Made by a program: the position numbers and the translations under genes. From contig CALBLB010000116.1 in assembly GCA_937896115.1 (NCBI GenBank), forward strand, positions 1 through 9,146: a stretch of DNA of 9,146 nt, in the 5' to 3' direction. Position 1 is the first letter of the stretch; every line of letters begins with the position of its first letter. This DNA is from an uncultured Succinatimonas sp. (GTDB taxonomy: Bacteria > Pseudomonadota > Gammaproteobacteria > Enterobacterales > Succinivibrionaceae). This document shows positions 5,555 through 9,146 of the stretch, piece by piece. The notes beneath the pieces are model-generated. The model worked only from the letters and a program-made list of their open reading frames with translations, made no database searches and had not been told where the DNA came from.

Positions 5555-8182
5555 ATGTATATGACAACAGACCAGATCCGTCAGACGTATCTGGATTTCT
5601 TCAAGGCCCACGGTCACACCGTGGTGCGCTCGAGTTCTCTGGTGCCGCACAACGATCCTACCCTGCTGTTTACCAACGCAGGTATGAATCAGTTTAAGGA
5701 TATTTATTTGGGAAAGGAAAAGCGCCCTTATTTGCGCGCCACTACTGCCCAAAAATGTGTCCGTGCAGGCGGTAAACAGAACGATCTCGAGAATGTGGGT
5801 TACACCGCCAGACATCATACTTTCTTTGAGATGTTGGGTAATTTCAGCTTCGGTGATTACTTCAAGAAAGAAGCCATCACTTATGCCTGGACCTTGCTTA
5901 CCGAAGGTTTCGGTTTGCCCAAGGACTCCCTGACCGTCACCGTCTATGATAAGGATGATGAGGCTTACAACATCTGGAAGGATATCATCAAGGTTCCTGT
6001 TGAACGCATCATTCGTATCGGCGACAACAAGGGCGGTGCTTTCAATTCCGATAATTTCTGGCAGATGGGCGATACCGGTCCTTGCGGTCCTTGCTCTGAA
6101 ATTTTCTATGATCACGGTGCCGATATTTGGGGAGGCCCTCCGGGATCTCCTGAAGAGGACGGCGATCGTTTCATCGAGATCTGGAACATCGTGTTCATGC
6201 AATACAACCGCAAAGCTGACGGTACCTTTGAAAAGCTCGCCAAGCCCATGATCGATAACGGATTGGGACTTGAACGTATTGCTGCCGTGTTGCAGGGCGT
6301 GCACTCAAATTATGACATCGATCTCTTCGTGGCATTGGAAAAAGCCGTTGCAGATCTTTTGCATGTAAGTGATCTTAAGAACAAGTCGTTACGCGTGATC
6401 TCAGATCACATCCGTTCATGCTCGTTCTTAATCGCCGACGGTGTGTTGCCTTCCAACGAAGGCCGCGGATATGTATTGCGCCGCATCATACGTCGAGCCG
6501 TACGTCACGGAAGATTACTCGGTGCCAAAGAAGTGTTTTTCTATAAGTTGGTCGATACTTTGGCCGATCTTATGGGTAAGGCATATCCTGAGCTCATCGA
6601 GCAGAAAGATCTCATTAAGAAGACCTTAAAGCGTGAAGAAGAACTCTTCCTTAACACGCTGGATCGCGGTTTGGCTTTGCTTGAAGGCGAGTTGAAGAAA
6701 CTTGGCGATAACAAAGTGATCCCGGGAGATGTGGTATTCAAACTTTATGATACCTACGGTTTCCCAACCGATCTTACTCAGGATGTGGTACGCGATCGCG
6801 GTTATACTTTGGACATGGACGGCTTTGATGCCGAAATGGCCAAGCAGAAAGCTCTTTCCAAGAAGAATTCCAAATTTGACGTTGATTACAATCAGGATCT
6901 CAAACTTACCGAGATCACCGATTTTAAGGGATACGATACTTTGGAATGTGATGCCGTAATCGACGGTATCTACAAGGACGGTCAGGAGGTTCAGACCATC
7001 TCCACCGACGAGCGTGCCGTCATCGTGCTTAATGCCACTCCTTTTTACGGAGAAATGGGCGGTCAGGTAGGCGATAAAGGTTCGATTAAACTTTCTGGTA
7101 CTACCGAGTTCATCGTCGAGGATACCAAGCGTATCGGTAAGACCATCATTCATATCGGCCGTGTCGAACTTGGCGAATTCTCCAAGGGCGATAAGGTTAA
7201 AGCCTGTGTCGATGCAGAAAACCGTAAGGCTGTCGCTGCACATCACAGTGCTACTCACCTGCTTGATGCCGCTTTGCGTCAAGTATTGGGTACCACCGTC
7301 ACCCAAAAGGGCTCTTATGTAGCAGCGGATCGTCTGCGCTTTGACTATTCGTATAGTCATCCTTTGACTTTGTCAGAACGTCAGCAGGTTTCCTCCATTG
7401 TCAATGCACATATCCGAGCCAATGATAAGGTTGAAACCAAGATCATGGATCTTGATGAAGCCCGTAAGTCCGGAGCCTTGGCACTCTTTGATGAAAAGTA
7501 CGAAGACAAGGTGCGCGTAGTTTCCATGGGGGATTTCTCCAAAGAACTGTGCGGCGGTACTCATGTCGATCGTACCGGCGATTTGGGAACCTTCGTAATT
7601 GTTTCCGATGAGGCCGTTGCTTCAGGAGTTCGTCGTATCGAGGCTGTAACCGGAGCTGCTGCCATTGAGTATCTGCAACAGATAGTACGCAATGTGGTCA
7701 AGACTGCCAACCTGATGAAGGCTGACAATATGTCCATTGCCGAAAAGACCGATGCTTTGTTAAAACACGGACGCGATCTTGAAAGAGAAAACGAGTCGTT
7801 AAAGCAACGCGTCATTGCTCTTGAATGCGAGAAACTGGTGTCGAAGACTGTTGAGATCAACGGCGTCAAGCTGTTGGCCGCAACGGTTGAAAACTACGAT
7901 GCCAAAGCCTTGCGTATAGCTGCAGATGATCTGCTGGTACGCATGCACTCAGGTGTCGTACTGCTTGGTTCGGTGAATTTTGGCAAGGTAAGTCTCACGG
8001 CTGCCGTGTCACGTGATCTCACCTCCAAGATCAAGGCCGGCGACATAGTGCGAGCTGCTGCTGTCTTTGTCGACGGCAAGGGCGGCGGACGTCCTGACAT
8101 GGCTCAGGCCGGCGGCACTAAGGTTGAAGGTTTGGCCATGGCTGTGGCCAGTGCCGAAACTTTCTTAAAGAGCAGGGTTTAA
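5555..8182 (+). CDS. alaS: Alanine--tRNA ligase
   Basis: This class II synthetase charges tRNA-Ala with alanine and hydrolyses mischarged Ser- and Gly-tRNA-Ala. At 875 residues it matches E. coli (876). The catalytic domain shows SSSLVPHNDPTLLFTNAGMN (motif 1 region), the motif 2 region around RATTAQKCVRAGGKQNDLEN, and motif 3 NGLGLERIAAVLQ (235-247). The editing-domain zinc ligands are all present at the same numbers as in E. coli: H564 and H568 (HSATH), C666 and H670 (CGGTH). The C-Ala domain ends with the glycine-rich GKGGGRPDMAQAGG. Of two close ATGs (5555 and 5561), 5555 is favoured because AGG at 5542-5544 lies about 10 nt upstream; a run of seven T follows that weak Shine-Dalgarno sequence. 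csrA starts 2 bp after the stop, so the two are probably one operon. Confidence 0.98.
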   Translation: MYMTTDQIRQTYLDFFKAHGHTVVRSSSLVPHNDPTLLFTNAGMNQFKDIYLGKEKRPYLRATTAQKCVRAGGKQNDLENVGYTARHHTFFEMLGNFSFGDYFKKEAITYAWTLLTEGFGLPKDSLTVTVYDKDDEAYNIWKDIIKVPVERIIRIGDNKGGAFNSDNFWQMGDTGPCGPCSEIFYDHGADIWGGPPGSPEEDGDRFIEIWNIVFMQYNRKADGTFEKLAKPMIDNGLGLERIAAVLQGVHSNYDIDLFVALEKAVADLLHVSDLKNKSLRVISDHIRSCSFLIADGVLPSNEGRGYVLRRIIRRAVRHGRLLGAKEVFFYKLVDTLADLMGKAYPELIEQKDLIKKTLKREEELFLNTLDRGLALLEGELKKLGDNKVIPGDVVFKLYDTYGFPTDLTQDVVRDRGYTLDMDGFDAEMAKQKALSKKNSKFDVDYNQDLKLTEITDFKGYDTLECDAVIDGIYKDGQEVQTISTDERAVIVLNATPFYGEMGGQVGDKGSIKLSGTTEFIVEDTKRIGKTIIHIGRVELGEFSKGDKVKACVDAENRKAVAAHHSATHLLDAALRQVLGTTVTQKGSYVAADRLRFDYSYSHPLTLSERQQVSSIVNAHIRANDKVETKIMDLDEARKSGALALFDEKYEDKVRVVSMGDFSKELCGGTHVDRTGDLGTFVIVSDEAVASGVRRIEAVTGAAAIEYLQQIVRNVVKTANLMKADNMSIAEKTDALLKHGRDLERENESLKQRVIALECEKLVSKTVEINGVKLLAATVENYDAKALRIAADDLLVRMHSGVVLLGSVNFGKVSLTAAVSRDLTSKIKAGDIVRAAAVFVDGKGGGRPDMAQAGGTKVEGLAMAVASAETFLKSRV

Positions 8183-8184
8183 AC

Positions 8185-8391
8185 ATGCTGGTGATCTCTT
8201 CAAAACCGGGGAATGTTCTTAGGATAGGAGAAGAGATCACCGTGCGTGTGCTCGAAATTCAAGGCGGAAGAGTCCGCCTTGCAATCGATGCTCCTGAAGA
8301 TTTAAGAATATGTCGCAATGACGGGAAAGAGTGTTCAAGAAAAAAAGATCTTGACAATACAAAGTCAAAGTCGGATACTAGTTCCCGCTGA
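8185..8391 (+). CDS. csrA: CsrA-family RNA-binding regulator, divergent
   Basis: CsrA is a small dimeric protein that binds GGA motifs in mRNA leaders and controls translation and stability, mainly of carbon-storage, motility and biofilm genes. The first 44 residues align without gaps to E. coli CsrA: G9, L12, IG at 14-15, VLEIQG at 22-27, VR at 30-31, DAP at 35-37 and R44 are kept. The first strand is changed: MLILTRRVGE has become MLVISSKPGN, so R6 is Ser and R7 is Lys. After R44 the usual helix (EEIYQRI) is replaced by a polar low-complexity tail, giving 68 residues instead of 61. The start has AGGG (8174-8177) 7 nt upstream, inside alaS. Position after alaS and before tRNA-Ser is as in E. 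coli. Part of the tail doubles as the tRNA-Ser promoter. The family is clear; normal RNA binding is less certain. Confidence 0.87.
   Translation: MLVISSKPGNVLRIGEEITVRVLEIQGGRVRLAIDAPEDLRICRNDGKECSRKKDLDNTKSKSDTSSR
8351..8379 (+). promoter_or_regulatory. Probable tRNA-Ser promoter inside csrA
   Basis: An exact TTGACA (8351-8356) and GATACT (8374-8379, 4 of 6) are separated by the ideal 17 bp. Transcription would start near 8386, after a C-rich stretch (TCCCGC), about 15 nt before the mature tRNA 5' end. The hexamers fall on csrA codons 56-58 and 64-65. Confidence 0.68.
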
Positions 8392-8400
8392 AAGCCAAGT

Positions 8401-8495
8401 GGATAGATGACCGAGAGGCTGAAGGTACTCCCCTGCTAAGGGAGCATACGACTATAAGGGTTGTATCGAGGGTTCGAATCCCTCTCTATCCGCCA
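8401..8495 (+). tRNA. serV: tRNA-Ser (anticodon GCU)
   Basis: This is a complete type II tRNA with encoded CCA. The acceptor stem GGATAGA (8401-8407) pairs with TCTATCC (8485-8491), followed by discriminator G and CCA (8493-8495). Anticodon stem CTCCC/GGGAG encloses loop CTGCTAA, with GCT at 8435-8437 reading AGC/AGU. The long variable arm typical of serine tRNAs pairs ATACGAC with GTTGTAT (one G-U). T-arm GAGGG/CCCTC has loop TTCGAAT. It begins 9 nt after the csrA stop, the same neighbour as serV in E. coli. Read-through csrA transcripts would be cut here by RNase P, leaving csrA mRNA almost no 3' UTR. Confidence 0.97.
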
Positions 8496-8502
8496 CTTTC
8501 TC

Positions 8503-8528
8503 AAAAAGACCGCTCGGCGGTCTTTTTT
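8503..8528 (+). terminator. Intrinsic terminator after tRNA-Ser
   Basis: GACCGC (8508-8513) and GCGGTC (8517-8522) form a GC-rich stem with a TCG loop, extended by AAAAA pairing with the following run of six T (8523-8528). The A-stem-T arrangement could also terminate from the opposite strand. It ends the csrA/tRNA-Ser transcript. Confidence 0.93.
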
Positions 8529-8558
8529 ATCGAATAAAGGTTTTGTTGCAAAAAATAC

Positions 8559-8586
8559 TTGATCTTAAAAAAAAGTCATATATAAT
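8559..8586 (+). promoter_or_regulatory. Probable tRNA-Arg promoter with GC-rich discriminator
   Basis: TTGATC (8559-8564, 4 of 6) and an exact TATAAT (8581-8586) are 16 bp apart. The start would be near 8593, inside GCGCC (8590-8594). Such a GC-rich discriminator is typical of stable-RNA promoters under ppGpp/DksA control. The promoter lies just after the preceding terminator, so tRNA-Arg is a separate unit. Confidence 0.75.
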
Positions 8587-8615
8587 TTTGCGCCAGAACG
8601 TTGATTGTTCAGAAT

Positions 8616-8692
8616 GCACCTGTAGCTCAGCTGGATAGAGTACTCGGCTACGAACCGATTGGTCGGGGGTTCGAATCCCTCCAGGTGCGCCA
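8616..8692 (+). tRNA. tRNA-Arg (anticodon ACG)
   Basis: The 77-nt tRNA has an encoded CCA (8690-8692). Acceptor GCACCTG (8616-8622) pairs fully with CAGGTGC (8682-8688). The D-arm sequence AGCTCAGCTGGATAGAGTA and anticodon loop CTACGAA are identical to the E. coli ACG arginine tRNA. The anticodon ACG (8650-8652) would be edited to ICG to read CGU, CGC and CGA. T-arm GGGGG/CCCTC has one G-U pair. Unusually, the outermost anticodon-stem pair is C27-U43 (8643/8659), a mismatch where E. coli has C-G. E. coli also has arginine ACG tRNAs (argV group) at this place; only one copy is visible here. Confidence 0.97.
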
Positions 8693-8994
8693 TCCTTTTT
8701 ATAAGATTTCCTGTTTATTTATAATCGAAAATGTCGTGCGATTAACGCATGTTGACCTTTTGCTAAAATTCAGTAAACAGCCACAGGAAAGCTTTCAACC
8801 TCACTTAAAATTGCCTGGCATCAAGCTACGTAATTTATCTGCATCAAGAGTTGTTGCTTAAGTATTTACAGTGCATACGTAACTCATCCTCATTGAGACT
8901 TAAAAGACGAATTGATAAAACCAAAACATCGTAATTTGACCGGATCTCCGAGCAAAAAACGACAATCATAATTGGGTATATTCAGGATCTTTAT
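8693..8994. other. AT-rich spacer with no recognisable gene
   Basis: After the tRNA there is a run of T (8695-8700) without its own hairpin, which may help end tRNA-Arg transcription. Reading frames on both strands are short and broken, and none resembles a known protein. Small direct repeats occur (GCATCAAG at 8818-8825 and 8841-8848; TACGTAA twice nearby). TATAAT at 8720-8725 and TATACT at 8992-8997 lack convincing -35 partners. I see no function in this stretch. Confidence 0.5.
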
Positions 8995-9146
8995 ACTACC
9001 ATGTGACCAAAGAAAAAAGCTTATAACCCTTGATACGTCAAGGTTTGGAGCTTATCCAGGTCCTAAACCTGACTTTAGGAGCTAACTAAGTGACAAACCT
9101 TGATGCACCAAGGTTTGTAAGCATTTTTTGTTGGTTAGATGGTAGT
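8995..9146. repeat. Imperfect 152-nt palindrome (ERIC/MITE-like intergenic element), reaching the window edge
   Basis: The two 76-nt halves are reverse complements without gaps: ACTACCAT (8995-9002) matches ATGGTAGT (9139-9146), ACCAA (9006-9010) matches TTGGT (9131-9135), TCAAGGTTTG (9038-9047) matches CAAACCTTGA (9094-9103), and TCCTAAA (9061-9067) matches TTTAGGA (9074-9080) around a 6-nt loop. I count 56 Watson-Crick pairs in 73, plus 5 G-U. Each arm also holds its own palindrome: CCTTGA/TCAAGG (9028-9043) and ACAAACCTTG/CAAGGTTTGT (9093-9118). The RNA or extruded DNA can therefore fold as one rod or as a three-armed cloverleaf. There is no coding capacity. The design resembles ERIC-type imperfect palindromes or a MITE, but no second copy lies in the window. 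The right boundary coincides with the window end, so the element may be longer. Confidence 0.75.
9093..9129 (+). terminator. Possible terminator-like hairpin in the right arm of the palindrome
   Basis: ACAAACCTTG (9093-9102) and CAAGGTTTGT (9109-9118) form a perfect 10-bp stem with a 6-nt loop. Six T follow (9124-9129), but 5 nt after the stem, farther than in a classical intrinsic terminator. It may be only a by-product of the repeat, and no upstream gene obviously needs it. Confidence 0.3.

Noticed and set aside
5540..6304. Open 254-codon frame on the minus strand
   Set aside because: It lies wholly antisense to the conserved 5' part of alaS, whose codon bias keeps the opposite frame open. 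The predicted protein has no recognisable family.
6626..7360. Open 244-codon frame on the minus strand
   Set aside because: It is antisense to the middle of alaS, with no recognisable protein and no sign of its own promoter. It is a shadow frame.
8601..8861. 86-codon plus-strand frame after the terminator
   Set aside because: It runs straight through the tRNA-Arg gene, and its first residues are translated tRNA sequence. It is not a real gene.
9028..9118. CRISPR-like repeats
   Set aside because: There are only two imperfect copies of a palindromic unit, about 50 bp apart. They are explained by the larger inverted repeat, with no array and no cas gene.
8940..9130. CsrB-like CsrA-titrating RNA
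   Set aside because: A few GGA triplets are present (for example 8984-8986, 9047-9049, 9078-9080), but they are not repeated in hairpin loops as in CsrB/CsrC RNAs.

Overview
This window is a core-genome segment from a gammaproteobacterium. It carries the stress-response and DNA-repair neighbourhood rpoS (3' end) - mutS (opposite strand) - recA - recX - alaS - csrA - tRNA-Ser(GCU) - tRNA-Arg(ACG). The alaS-csrA-serine tRNA-arginine tRNA order is the same as in Escherichia coli. The proteins are clearly related to, but well diverged from, their E. coli counterparts. Moderate GC, AT-rich spacers and unusual RecA and CsrA sequences would fit a deep-branching or host-associated lineage such as Succinivibrionaceae, but that placement is inference only.

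Layout: bases 1-650 are the C-terminal two thirds of an RpoS-type sigma factor, running off the left edge. It converges with mutS (704-3292, minus strand); a short perfect hairpin lies between the two stop codons. A 478-bp divergent spacer (3293-3770) separates mutS from recA and holds several inverted repeats. The last is an 18-bp perfect palindrome resembling an SOS box over the recA -10 region. recA (415 codons) and recX share one base and form an operon. alaS follows with its own promoter, then csrA only 2 bp later. A near-consensus promoter inside the csrA tail drives tRNA-Ser, which ends at a strong intrinsic terminator. tRNA-Arg has its own promoter with a GC-rich discriminator. The last 454 bp have no convincing gene. 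Bases 8995-9146 form an ungapped, 152-nt imperfect palindrome with smaller palindromes nested in each arm; it is cut by, or ends exactly at, the right edge.

Together the genes link stationary-phase transcription (RpoS), mismatch repair (MutS), recombination and the SOS response (RecA, with RecX as modulator), alanine charging (AlaS) and post-transcriptional control (CsrA). No new multi-gene system is visible. The features most worth a second look are the 12-residue lysine-rich insertion in the RecA secondary DNA-binding hairpin, the CsrA with a changed RNA-binding strand, the tRNA promoter inside csrA, and the terminal palindromic element.
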